Source: JBEKJU01 sp050011095
Lineage (GTDB): Bacteria > Desulfobacterota > Syntrophorhabdia > Syntrophorhabdales > WCHB1-27
Direction: 5' to 3'
Assembly (NCBI GenBank): GCA_050011095.1
Contig: JBEKJU010000039.1
Span: 1-21,544 of the forward strand
DNA length: 21,544 nucleotides
The notes under the pieces were generated by a model that saw nothing but the letters and a program-made list of their open reading frames with translations, was not told where the DNA came from and ran no database searches. A program made the translations under genes and the position numbers. Of this stretch, positions 6,277 to 12,992 are shown piece after piece; position 1 is the stretch's first letter; the number at the start of each line of letters is the position of its first letter.

Positions 6277-8331
6277 ATGGAAGTGATTAAGACGGATTGT
6301 GGTTTATGCATTAATTGCTGCGGCGTAAATGCATATGTGGAAGACGGTAAGCTGGTTAAGGTAGAGGGCATGCCCGAACACTGGCTGAATGAGGGTGTGT
6401 TATGCCCTAAAGGCGAGCGCCTCGTCGAATATCTCTATTCGCCTAACCGCCTAAAGCAACCCATCAAAAAGGTTAACGGCCGTTTTCAGAAGGTATCCTG
6501 GGACCAGGCTCTGGATGAAATAGCTGCTAAATTGAAGGAGCTGAAGGAAAAGTATGGCGCTCACACACTGGCTACCTGGACCGGCTCAGTGGGTGTCGAA
6601 CATTTTGAGATGGCGGCTTTTAATCAGCGGTTTCGGGGAGCTTTTGGTACTCCTAATTTCTTTAACCCGGAAGGCATCTGCTTCCGTTCCCGGATCCTGG
6701 CGCGCCAGATTACCTTTGGACGCTATCCCGTGGAAGAGCTGCAGAATGCCAATTGCATCATCGTCTGGGGTCACAATCCGGACGCCAGTTACTTCATACA
6801 TGGTAGACAAATCCGTCAAAGGCTCAAGAAGGGATTGAAATTGATCACCATCGACCCGCGCCGTATTCCCATAGCCAAGGAAGGCCTCTACCTGCAGCCT
6901 CGTCCAGGTACCGATTGCGCTATCGCCCTGGCCATGATGAATACCATTATCGAAGAAGACTTATGGGATAAGGAATTTGTTGACAAATGGACGCTAGGCT
7001 TTGACAGGCTGGTAGAGCACGTCAGGGAATATTCGCCGGAAAGGGCGGAAGCCATCAGCGGCGTGCCGGCCACTGAAATAAGACGTGTCGCGCGCATTTT
7101 TGCGAATACAAAAGGCGCCTGCATCATGGAAGGGGTGGGCCACATAAACCAGTTGACTAACGGCCTCCAGACGCACAGGGCTTTTGCAATTCTGCAAGCC
7201 ATCACCGGCAATATCGATGTCCCTGGTGGATGGGTTACCTGCCCCCAGGTCCATCTGGCCGATCTGCGCCTCCCCATTGAGGAAAACAACCTCGGTTACG
7301 ATGAATATCCTGTATTCCATCAATTCGGCAAGCGTCCACCCCCTTACGGCTCCGCATCAATGATGACCGAGACGATGAAATCGGAGAAGCCATACCCCAT
7401 AAAGGCCTTCATCACCTCCGGAAGTAACCCGGCCCTGACTTTTCCCGATACCAAGCTGTTTCTTGAGGGAATAAAAAATCTGGACCTGATGGTTTGCATA
7501 GACCCGTATATGACCGAAACGGCACGCCTCGCCGATTATGTGCTGCCGGCGTGCACCTTTCTTGAGGAGACCGGAATAGGGGGCTTCCCCTACGGCATAT
7601 CATACTGTGTTCCTTATATCATGCTGCGCAAGAAGGTTGTTGAACCGCTTCATGAAAGCAAGCCGATCTGGTGGATCTGGAGCGAGCTGGGACGCAAGAT
7701 GGGTTACGCGGAATACTTTCCGTGGAATTCGGATGAAGAGGTAGCGGAATACTTTTTCTCCACAAGCGGTGTCACGCTCAAGGATCTAACCGATCATCCC
7801 GAAGGGGTCTATTTCGGCGAAAAGGAATACAGGATCTATGAAAAAACGGGTTTTGGTACTGCAAGCAAAAAAATAGAGCTATATTCCGCAAGGATGGAAG
7901 AGTTGGGTTTCCCGGGTATTCCCACCCATATAGAGCCGCAACAGAGCCCGGTGGAGAATCCAGCATTGGTCAAGGAATATCCCGAAATATTACTCACCGG
8001 CGCCAGACAGATTGAATACATCGATGCCCAGTTGCGCGACATACCCGGTCTGCGGGCTATGAGACCGGATGCGGAAGCAGAGCTGCATCCTCTGACGGCC
8101 AAGAGGTATAACGTCATGCATGGTGAGATGATTGGTGTTGAAACCCCACGCGGCTCAATAAGGATAAAGGCACACGTGACGGAGGATATTATGCCGGGCG
8201 TGGTGTCTGTTCCCCATGGTTGGGCAACCGCTAACTGCAATATACTCCTGGATGCCACACTGCTGGATCACGTTTCAGGGTACATTACGATGAGAGGCGT
8301 TGCCTGCCGCGTTGCAAAGCTGCAAAGCTAG
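6277..8331 (+). CDS. Molybdopterin oxidoreductase 1 (DMSO-reductase superfamily, Mo/W-bis-MGD, [4Fe-4S])
   Basis: 684-aa catalytic subunit of the DMSO-reductase superfamily. The N-terminal iron-sulfur domain has Cys8-x2-Cys11-x3-Cys15 and Cys43 (LCPKG), which should bind one [4Fe-4S]. Molybdopterin domains follow (WDQALDEIAAKL, IIVWGHNPDAS, ITIDPRRIPIAKE, RPGTDCAIALAM, NIDVPGGW, DPYMTETARLADYVLP). The C-terminal dinucleotide-binding domain begins near residue 565 and ends with VSVPHGWATANCN. Cys135 in the segment EGICFRSR is where the family carries the metal ligand. There is no Tat or Sec signal, and no ferredoxin-like or membrane subunit beside it, so it should be a cytoplasmic stand-alone enzyme. 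Its size resembles acetylene hydratase and other archetype-sized members; the substrate is not deducible. It is paralogous to the enzyme at 9198 but visibly less GC-rich and different in codon choice. Confidence 0.9.
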   Translation: MEVIKTDCGLCINCCGVNAYVEDGKLVKVEGMPEHWLNEGVLCPKGERLVEYLYSPNRLKQPIKKVNGRFQKVSWDQALDEIAAKLKELKEKYGAHTLATWTGSVGVEHFEMAAFNQRFRGAFGTPNFFNPEGICFRSRILARQITFGRYPVEELQNANCIIVWGHNPDASYFIHGRQIRQRLKKGLKLITIDPRRIPIAKEGLYLQPRPGTDCAIALAMMNTIIEEDLWDKEFVDKWTLGFDRLVEHVREYSPERAEAISGVPATEIRRVARIFANTKGACIMEGVGHINQLTNGLQTHRAFAILQAITGNIDVPGGWVTCPQVHLADLRLPIEENNLGYDEYPVFHQFGKRPPPYGSASMMTETMKSEKPYPIKAFITSGSNPALTFPDTKLFLEGIKNLDLMVCIDPYMTETARLADYVLPACTFLEETGIGGFPYGISYCVPYIMLRKKVVEPLHESKPIWWIWSELGRKMGYAEYFPWNSDEEVAEYFFSTSGVTLKDLTDHPEGVYFGEKEYRIYEKTGFGTASKKIELYSARMEELGFPGIPTHIEPQQSPVENPALVKEYPEILLTGARQIEYIDAQLRDIPGLRAMRPDAEAELHPLTAKRYNVMHGEMIGVETPRGSIRIKAHVTEDIMPGVVSVPHGWATANCNILLDATLLDHVSGYITMRGVACRVAKLQS

Positions 8332-8394
8332 CCGCGGTTACGAGACTAAAAGAACGGTTTTCCACCCGGCAGGGTGGCAAGTGTAAGTGAACAG

Positions 8395-8462
8395 GGGATA
8401 TCCGCAACCAGGTAAACAACTTTGCCATGATTGCAGGTCTGTTACCTACTCGCGGATGTCCC
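8395..8462. repeat. 21-bp imperfect inverted repeat between the molybdopterin genes
   Basis: Arms at 8395-8415 (GGGATATCCGC then AACC then AGGTAA) and 8442-8462 (TTACCT then ACTC then GCGGATGTCCC) pair at 17 of 21 positions around a 26-nt loop. The end motif GGGACATCCGC also occurs as GGACATCCG at 6227-6235, ahead of enzyme 1, and in inverted form at 22-32. A separate short hairpin, CCACCC/GGGTGG, lies near 8362-8377. The right arm runs into the molybdopterin-gene scrap that follows. Confidence 0.6.
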
Positions 8463-8545
8463 ACAACATGAAGTCTTTTCAGGAGTTGTCGTCCTTTCCC
8501 AAGGGGGAAATTGGCCCGAAGTCAGCCGCTCCGATTGAAGCTACT
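8437..8545 (+). pseudogene. Fragment of a third molybdopterin oxidoreductase gene
   Basis: In the frame ahead of the FmdE-like gene this stretch reads RSVTYSRMSHNMKSF and then QELSSFPKGEIGPKSAA. Enzyme 2 contains, in its C-terminal domain (about 10967-11055), TRNVFFTGTMLHNIKS and LRLRSPFPKAELGPKTAE. The two align almost residue for residue (HN-K-S, S-FPK-E-GPK-A), with one codon missing. Nothing before or after the fragment continues the alignment, so it is a scrap of a paralogue closer to enzyme 2 than to enzyme 1. It probably marks a deletion or replacement event upstream of the FmdE-like gene. Confidence 0.62.
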
Positions 8546-8566
8546 TTAAGGCATAGGAGAAGAATG

Positions 8567-9190
8567 ATGCCGAATATCCTTTCTTATAGTTTCGACGAAT
8601 ATGTGAAAATGGTGACCTCCTTTCACGGAAGTCCTGCGCCCGGAGTTCTGATAGGAGGGTACATGGTCGATTCTGCCTACAGACACCTGCCCGAGGGTGG
8701 ACTATACAACGTCGTATGCGAGACCGCGAAATGTCTGCCTGACGCGGTTCAACTCCTCACGCCCTGCTCCATAGGGAACCGGTGGCTCACGATCATGGAT
8801 GTCGGCCGCTACGCCCTTACGTTCTACGAAAAAAGGTCAGGCCTGGGGGTGCGGGTTTATCTGGATTGGAGCCTGCTCGACATGTGGCCCGAGATAAGAG
8901 GCTGGTATCTTAAGCTCACCCCTAAAGAGGCACAGGACGATGCATTGCTTCTTCGCGAGATAGGGGAAGCGGGTACCGGTTTGTGCGGCATTGAGGAGGC
9001 AAAGGTAGTGCTCGACTCCCGGAACAAACCGAAAAGCTCCTCCATCTCCATTTGTCCGTCCTGCAATGAAGCGTACCGAACATCAGATGGGGCTATCTGT
9101 CCTGCGTGCAAAGGGGGTATACTGCCGTATACGTCTCCGATCTCGAATGGTTATCAGAGGCATAAACCTCAACGGTTATTGCGAGGGTAG
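8567..9190 (+). CDS. FmdE-like protein with C-terminal zinc ribbon
   Basis: 207-aa cytoplasmic protein similar to FmdE/FwdE (formylmethanofuran dehydrogenase subunit E, PF02663), a family found next to Mo/W enzymes and often of unknown role in bacteria. Conserved signs are FHGSPAPGVLIGGYMVDSA near residue 17, then ETAKCLPDAVQLLTPCSIGN with two Cys, and DVGRYALTFYEKRSGLGVRV. The C-terminus has two CxxC knuckles (CPSCNEAY and ICPACKGG), a zinc ribbon or rubredoxin-like site. The first motif lacks the usual His and Cys (FHGHxCPG in FmdE reads FHGSPAPG). Start: AGGAGA at 8555-8560 is 6 nt from ATG 8567 (8564 also possible). The open frame extends upstream to 8387, but that part is the molybdopterin-gene scrap. 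It ends just before enzyme 2 and is surely co-transcribed with it. Confidence 0.75.
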   Translation: MPNILSYSFDEYVKMVTSFHGSPAPGVLIGGYMVDSAYRHLPEGGLYNVVCETAKCLPDAVQLLTPCSIGNRWLTIMDVGRYALTFYEKRSGLGVRVYLDWSLLDMWPEIRGWYLKLTPKEAQDDALLLREIGEAGTGLCGIEEAKVVLDSRNKPKSSSISICPSCNEAYRTSDGAICPACKGGILPYTSPISNGYQRHKPQRLLRG

Positions 9191-9197
9191 CGCGTCG

Positions 9198-11288
9198 ATG
9201 GGGAACAGAGGCCGAACTGGTGCGGGCATGTCGAAAAATACGAAACTATTTTTTACAGGCTGTGCCCTTTGTGACCATAGCTGCGGCGCAGAAGTAACTG
9301 TCGAAAATGGAAGGGTCCTGAAGGTGGAAGGGCAGAAATCCCATCCCCTGAACAAGGGAAGGCTCTGCCCCAAGGGACAGGCCATGATCGAGCACCTCTA
9401 CCACCCTGACAGGCTGAAATATCCGCTCAAGAAGGTAAAAGGAAGGTGGCAAAGGATCACCTGGGATCGGGCCGTTTCCGAAATAGCGGAAAAGCTTAAG
9501 AAACTTAAGGCGATGCACGGGCCTTCCGTGCTGGCCTTTTTCCTCGGGTCGAAGGGTGTCGAAAACCTGGAGACGACCTCCCTAACCCAGAGGTTCAAGG
9601 CGGCCTTCGGGTCCCCGAATTTCTTCTCCGTGGAGAGTATCTGTTTCAGGATGAGGCTTCGTTCCAGGCAGTTCACCTTCGGAAAATATCTTGTTGAGGA
9701 ATTGGATTCAAATTTGTATATATTATGGGGTCACAACCCGGCTGTATCGGACCTTCCCCTAGCCCTGGCTATAAAAGAAAATATAAGGAAAGGCGCAAAG
9801 GTCATTGTCATCGATCCCAGAAAGATTCCCATCGCCGACAAGGCCGAGATGTACCTGGCCATAAGGCCGGGAACAGACGGGGCCCTGGCCCTGGCCCTTA
9901 TGTACGTCATGATCAAGGAAAGGCTTTATGACGCCGCGTTTGTGGAAAAGTGGACCTACGGTTTCGATAAGCTCGTGCGCCACATTCAGCAGTACACACC
10001 GGAATGGGCTGAAAGGATCACTTGGGTGAAGGCGGATGATATCCGGACCCTTGCCCGCCGCTTTGCGGGAATACGAGGGGCGGCCATTTACCACGGCACG
10101 TGCACGCAGGATCAATCTGCGAACGGCAGCCAGACCGACCGCGCTTTCGCCATCCTCCAGACCCTTACCGGTAACATAAACGTGCCGGGCGGCTGGGTTA
10201 TTAGTCCCAGACTGAGACTGGCCGATATAAGCTTGCCCTTCCCCGGCAAACCGCTGGGAACGGAAGAATACCCCCTCTTCTACCAGATGTGGGGCCGAAC
10301 GAGCGTGAACGGAGTTATGAACATGGTTCCCGAAAGCGTGCCTGACAAGCTTAAGGCGTTTATCGTCGCCGGAGGAAACCCCCTTGTCACCATGCCTGAT
10401 TCCAACGCCCTGAGGGATGCCTTCAGGAAACTGGATCTCGTCGTCGTGTACGATCAGTTCATGACGGAGACCGCGGAATTCGCCGACTACGTGTTGCCGG
10501 CCGTTAACCAGCTCGAGCTCTGGGGCCTTGCCTATAACTACAACGTCTGCCACTGCCTCCCTTATCTCATGCTGAGACAGCCGGTGGTTGAGCCATATTA
10601 TGAGTGCCGGTCGATTCGGTCATTCTACACCGATCTGGCCGAGGCTTGCGGCTTCGGTGATAAATTCCCCTGGAAATCGGATGATGAGTTGGTGGCCCAT
10701 GAACTGGAACCGAGCGGGGTCAGCTTCGAGATGCTTAAGACGAGACCGGAGGGGCTCCACTATAAGGGAAAGACCTACGATCTGAAAAAAGGCTCTTTTG
10801 CAACGCCCACGGGCAAAATAGAGATATACAGTGAAGCCTTTAAAGAGGCAGGGTTCGACCCGATTCCCACCTACCGCGAACCCGACAAGGGTCCGCGGGG
10901 GTCCCGGTGGGCAGAACTCGGAGAGAAATATCCCCTGATCCTCTCCACCGGCACACGAAACGTCTTCTTTACCGGCACCATGCTCCACAACATCAAATCG
11001 CTCCGGCTCCGGTCGCCTTTCCCCAAAGCGGAGCTGGGACCGAAGACCGCCGAGCAGTATGGGATAGGTCATGGAGACGACATTGTCATCGAAACCGACC
11101 GTGGCCGGGTCACGATGAAGGCCAGCGTAGACGAGCGGACCATGGAGGGGGTCGTCCTCGTGCCTCACGGGTGGCCGCGAGAAGGCAACTGTAACCTCCT
11201 CACGGATTGCAACTGCAGGGAACCGATCATGGGGTATCCCCAGTGGAAGGGACTCCTGTGCAGTATCAGAAAAGCGGACATGCCTTAA
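9198..11288 (+). CDS. Molybdopterin oxidoreductase 2 (DMSO-reductase superfamily, Mo/W-bis-MGD, [4Fe-4S])
   Basis: 696-aa paralogue of the enzyme at 6277, recognisably similar along its length; for example the active-site segment FGSPNFFSVESICFRMRLRS matches FGTPNFFNPEGICFRSRILA. The [4Fe-4S] ligands are Cys22-x2-Cys25-x3-Cys29 and Cys57 (LCPKG), and the Cys in ESICFR is the likely metal ligand. Downstream motifs are LYILWGHNPAVSD, VIDPRKIPIADKAEMY, IRPGTDGALALALM, NINVPGGW, DQFMTETAEFADYVLP, and VLVPHGWPREGNCNLLTDCN. There is no export signal and no partner subunit, so it is predicted soluble. The ATG at 9198 (after GAGGG) is 7 nt past the FmdE-like stop; ATG 9228 is an alternative. High GC and codon use match the genes after it, unlike enzyme 1. 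It is the best candidate client of the downstream redox/methyltransferase/radical-SAM genes. Confidence 0.9.
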   Translation: MGNRGRTGAGMSKNTKLFFTGCALCDHSCGAEVTVENGRVLKVEGQKSHPLNKGRLCPKGQAMIEHLYHPDRLKYPLKKVKGRWQRITWDRAVSEIAEKLKKLKAMHGPSVLAFFLGSKGVENLETTSLTQRFKAAFGSPNFFSVESICFRMRLRSRQFTFGKYLVEELDSNLYILWGHNPAVSDLPLALAIKENIRKGAKVIVIDPRKIPIADKAEMYLAIRPGTDGALALALMYVMIKERLYDAAFVEKWTYGFDKLVRHIQQYTPEWAERITWVKADDIRTLARRFAGIRGAAIYHGTCTQDQSANGSQTDRAFAILQTLTGNINVPGGWVISPRLRLADISLPFPGKPLGTEEYPLFYQMWGRTSVNGVMNMVPESVPDKLKAFIVAGGNPLVTMPDSNALRDAFRKLDLVVVYDQFMTETAEFADYVLPAVNQLELWGLAYNYNVCHCLPYLMLRQPVVEPYYECRSIRSFYTDLAEACGFGDKFPWKSDDELVAHELEPSGVSFEMLKTRPEGLHYKGKTYDLKKGSFATPTGKIEIYSEAFKEAGFDPIPTYREPDKGPRGSRWAELGEKYPLILSTGTRNVFFTGTMLHNIKSLRLRSPFPKAELGPKTAEQYGIGHGDDIVIETDRGRVTMKASVDERTMEGVVLVPHGWPREGNCNLLTDCNCREPIMGYPQWKGLLCSIRKADMP

Positions 11289-11369
11289 GGGCAATTTCCT
11301 TAAAGATGCGAGCAAGGCCGGCGCAGATGAGGGGATCCTCACCGCGACCGCTGCCGGGGGAGGCGATCG

Positions 11370-11840
11370 ATGGACGAGTGTCAAAACCTGAGGATAGCTT
11401 CCGAAGTGGAGTTGACCCTTGAAAGGAGGGCAATCAGGGCGGAGGATATTCGGAAGGTGCTGGTCCGCGCCCTGGAGACGGGGGAGGTTTACATGCACGG
11501 CGTCACCGGCCATTACCTGGCCTATGACCGGCCGTCGAGCACCACCTACTGGGTCGAGTACGGGCTCGAGGACGGCTCGTATCGGATCTACAACGCCTAT
11601 TCCCATCGTATGGAGATCCTCCACGGATTCAACATGCCGGCAAAGCGGAAGGAGGCGGCGGAATGGACCTGCGTGAAATGCGGTCTTGTACTGGAGCTGG
11701 CCACGGTCAAGCTGGCCTACCTGGATGAGACCTTTGGTGTGGACATTCCGGCGTGCCCATCATGCGGGCGCGCCTACGTCAGCGAGAGCGACGCCGTCGG
11801 AAAGATGGCCCTGGCGGAAAAAATGCTCGAGGACAAGTAG
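11370..11840 (+). CDS. Small two-CxxC redox/zinc protein (DVU_1557-like)
   Basis: 156-aa cytoplasmic protein. The N-terminal half (about 1-95) is a compact domain of unknown type (IRAEDIRKVLVRALETGEVY, YWVEYGLEDGSYRIYNAYSH). The C-terminal half has two knuckles, CVKC and CPSC, about 38 residues apart, around the signature LATVKLAYLDETFGVDIPAC and a tail GKMALAEKMLEDK. That tail pattern is what I recall for the family named after Desulfovibrio DVU_1557 ('redox protein'), a neighbour of a SAM methyltransferase and a C_GCAxxG_C_C protein, exactly as here. The ribosome site GGGGGAGG is about 7 nt before the ATG. Metal or disulfide chemistry is inferred only from the four Cys. The stop is directly followed by the methyltransferase start. 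Confidence 0.68.
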   Translation: MDECQNLRIASEVELTLERRAIRAEDIRKVLVRALETGEVYMHGVTGHYLAYDRPSSTTYWVEYGLEDGSYRIYNAYSHRMEILHGFNMPAKRKEAAEWTCVKCGLVLELATVKLAYLDETFGVDIPACPSCGRAYVSESDAVGKMALAEKMLEDK

Positions 11841-11847
11841 CCAACAC

Positions 11848-12525
11848 GTGTGGACCATCGAAAACACGCAGGGGCTTCGGAAGGTGACGGGCGGAACCCT
11901 CAGGCCCGGTGGGTTCGATATCACTGACAGGGCCCTGGGGTTCTGCGGCCTTGGCGAAGGAAGCAGAGTCCTTGACGCGGGGTGCGGCCTTGCGGCAACC
12001 GCGCGCCATCTCACCGATCGCTACGGGATGGAGGCCTTTGGAGTCGATGCCTCGGGATCGCTCCTTGCGGCAGCCCGCGGCTGCCATGGATCGCTCCCCC
12101 TCGTGGGGGCAATGCTCGATTCGCTGCCATTCCGGGACGCCGCCTTCGACGGGGTCGTGTGCGAATGCGTGCTCGCCCATACCCCAGTCCGGCCGGTCCT
12201 GCGAGAGCTGGCCCGGGTTCTGAGGCCGGCCGGCTTTCTCGTAATATCGGACATGTATCGCCGGAGGCCGGAAAAGCAGCGGGCGGCCGGACCCATGGGG
12301 ATAAACCGGACCATCAGGCTTCTCGGCAAAGCAGGCCTTCGCGTCATGAGATGGGAGGACCGGACGGACGACCTCAAGAGACTGGCGGTCCGTCTGATCA
12401 TGGAACACGGCTCGCTTAAAGGATTCGCCCTCCCGGGTGGTGAGGCCGTGTGCAGAGGAGTAAGGGAGGCCGCGCTCGCGGACCTCGGATACTATCTGCT
12501 TGTCGCAAGAAGGACGGTGGGATAA
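11848..12525 (+). CDS. trsM: Class I SAM-dependent methyltransferase (DVU_1556/TrsM-like)
   Basis: About 225 aa. A Rossmann methyltransferase with motif I VLDAGCGLAATARHL (residues about 34-48), an acidic end of strand 2 (GVDAS), motif II/III region MLDSLPFRDAAFDGVVCECV, and LARVLRPAGFLVISDMYRR after it. These match the ubiquinone/menaquinone-methylase-like fold. The CECVLAH and SDMYRRRP segments and the small C-terminal lid (KGFALPGGEAVCRGVREAAL) fit the group I know as the DVU_1556 family, named TrsM because it travels with the radical SAM protein TrsS. Start: GTG 11848 is the first in-frame start after the preceding gene, with only a weak GAGGA upstream; the open frame itself extends further back inside that gene. 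The stop is 2 nt before the next ATG. Substrate unknown; methylation of a cofactor or a module partner is a guess. Confidence 0.72.
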   Translation: MWTIENTQGLRKVTGGTLRPGGFDITDRALGFCGLGEGSRVLDAGCGLAATARHLTDRYGMEAFGVDASGSLLAAARGCHGSLPLVGAMLDSLPFRDAAFDGVVCECVLAHTPVRPVLRELARVLRPAGFLVISDMYRRRPEKQRAAGPMGINRTIRLLGKAGLRVMRWEDRTDDLKRLAVRLIMEHGSLKGFALPGGEAVCRGVREAALADLGYYLLVARRTVG

Positions 12526-12527
12526 AG

Positions 12528-12992
12528 ATGACCTCAACAGGCGGGATCAACCTCGACACCCTGCATCTCGATGTCATGCTCCTCGGCTCCAAGGGCTATT
12601 GCTGCAGCCAGATCATGACCATCCTGATGCTCGGGAGGCGGGGTGAGGAGAATTCCAGTCTCGTGAGGGCCATGGCAGGACTCTGCAACGGCATCGGCTA
12701 TTCCGGCGATATCTGCGGCGCCCTTTCGGGCGGGGTCTGCCTCCTATCGCTCTGCGCCGGCAAGGGCTCTGACGGTGAAGCGCAGCACGAGCGGTTGCCT
12801 TTGATGTTCTTCGAACTCACCGAGTGGTTCAGGGAGAGGACGGAAGGTCCCTTCGGCGGCATGAAGTGCGACAGCATACTGACCCGGAGCCCGGATAAGC
12901 GCGCCTGTGCCGTCCTGGTCTCCGAGACGTACGAAAAGGTGCTCTCCATCCTGGAGTCCCACGACGTTCCGCCTTACAGGAGGGAAATGTGA
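12528..12992 (+). CDS. C_GCAxxG_C_C-type protein (DVU_1555-like)
   Basis: 154-aa small cysteine-rich protein. It contains YCCSQIMTILMLG near residue 24, MAGLCNGIGYSGDICGALSG followed by GVC in the middle, and KCDSI plus a late Cys (KRACAVLVSETYEKVLSIL) at the end. This Cys spacing is that of the C_GCAxxG_C_C family (redox-active, often selenium- or metal-linked by neighbourhood), here with CGALSGG in place of GCAxxG, as in the DVU_1555 subgroup. Cytoplasmic; no signal. The ATG is 2 nt after the methyltransferase stop. The last codon overlaps the GTG start of the radical SAM gene (ATGTGA), and the AGGAGGG before that start lies inside this gene, so translation is coupled on both sides. Confidence 0.78.
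   Translation: MTSTGGINLDTLHLDVMLLGSKGYCCSQIMTILMLGRRGEENSSLVRAMAGLCNGIGYSGDICGALSGGVCLLSLCAGKGSDGEAQHERLPLMFFELTEWFRERTEGPFGGMKCDSILTRSPDKRACAVLVSETYEKVLSILESHDVPPYRREM

Noticed and set aside
5611..6286. Plus- and minus-strand open frames between csp and molybdopterin enzyme 1
   Set aside because: They run through the palindrome-rich repeat and the promoter, have low-complexity Pro/Arg composition, and are not shared with repeat copy 1.
8387..8563. Upstream extension of the FmdE-like protein
   Set aside because: It matches a molybdopterin oxidoreductase C-terminal fragment, not FmdE, and a good ribosome site sits just before 8567.
10620..11624. Long minus-strand open frame opposite molybdopterin enzyme 2
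   Set aside because: It is antisense to a well-conserved gene in GC-rich DNA, has no recognisable domain, and its open state is explained by codon bias of the true gene.
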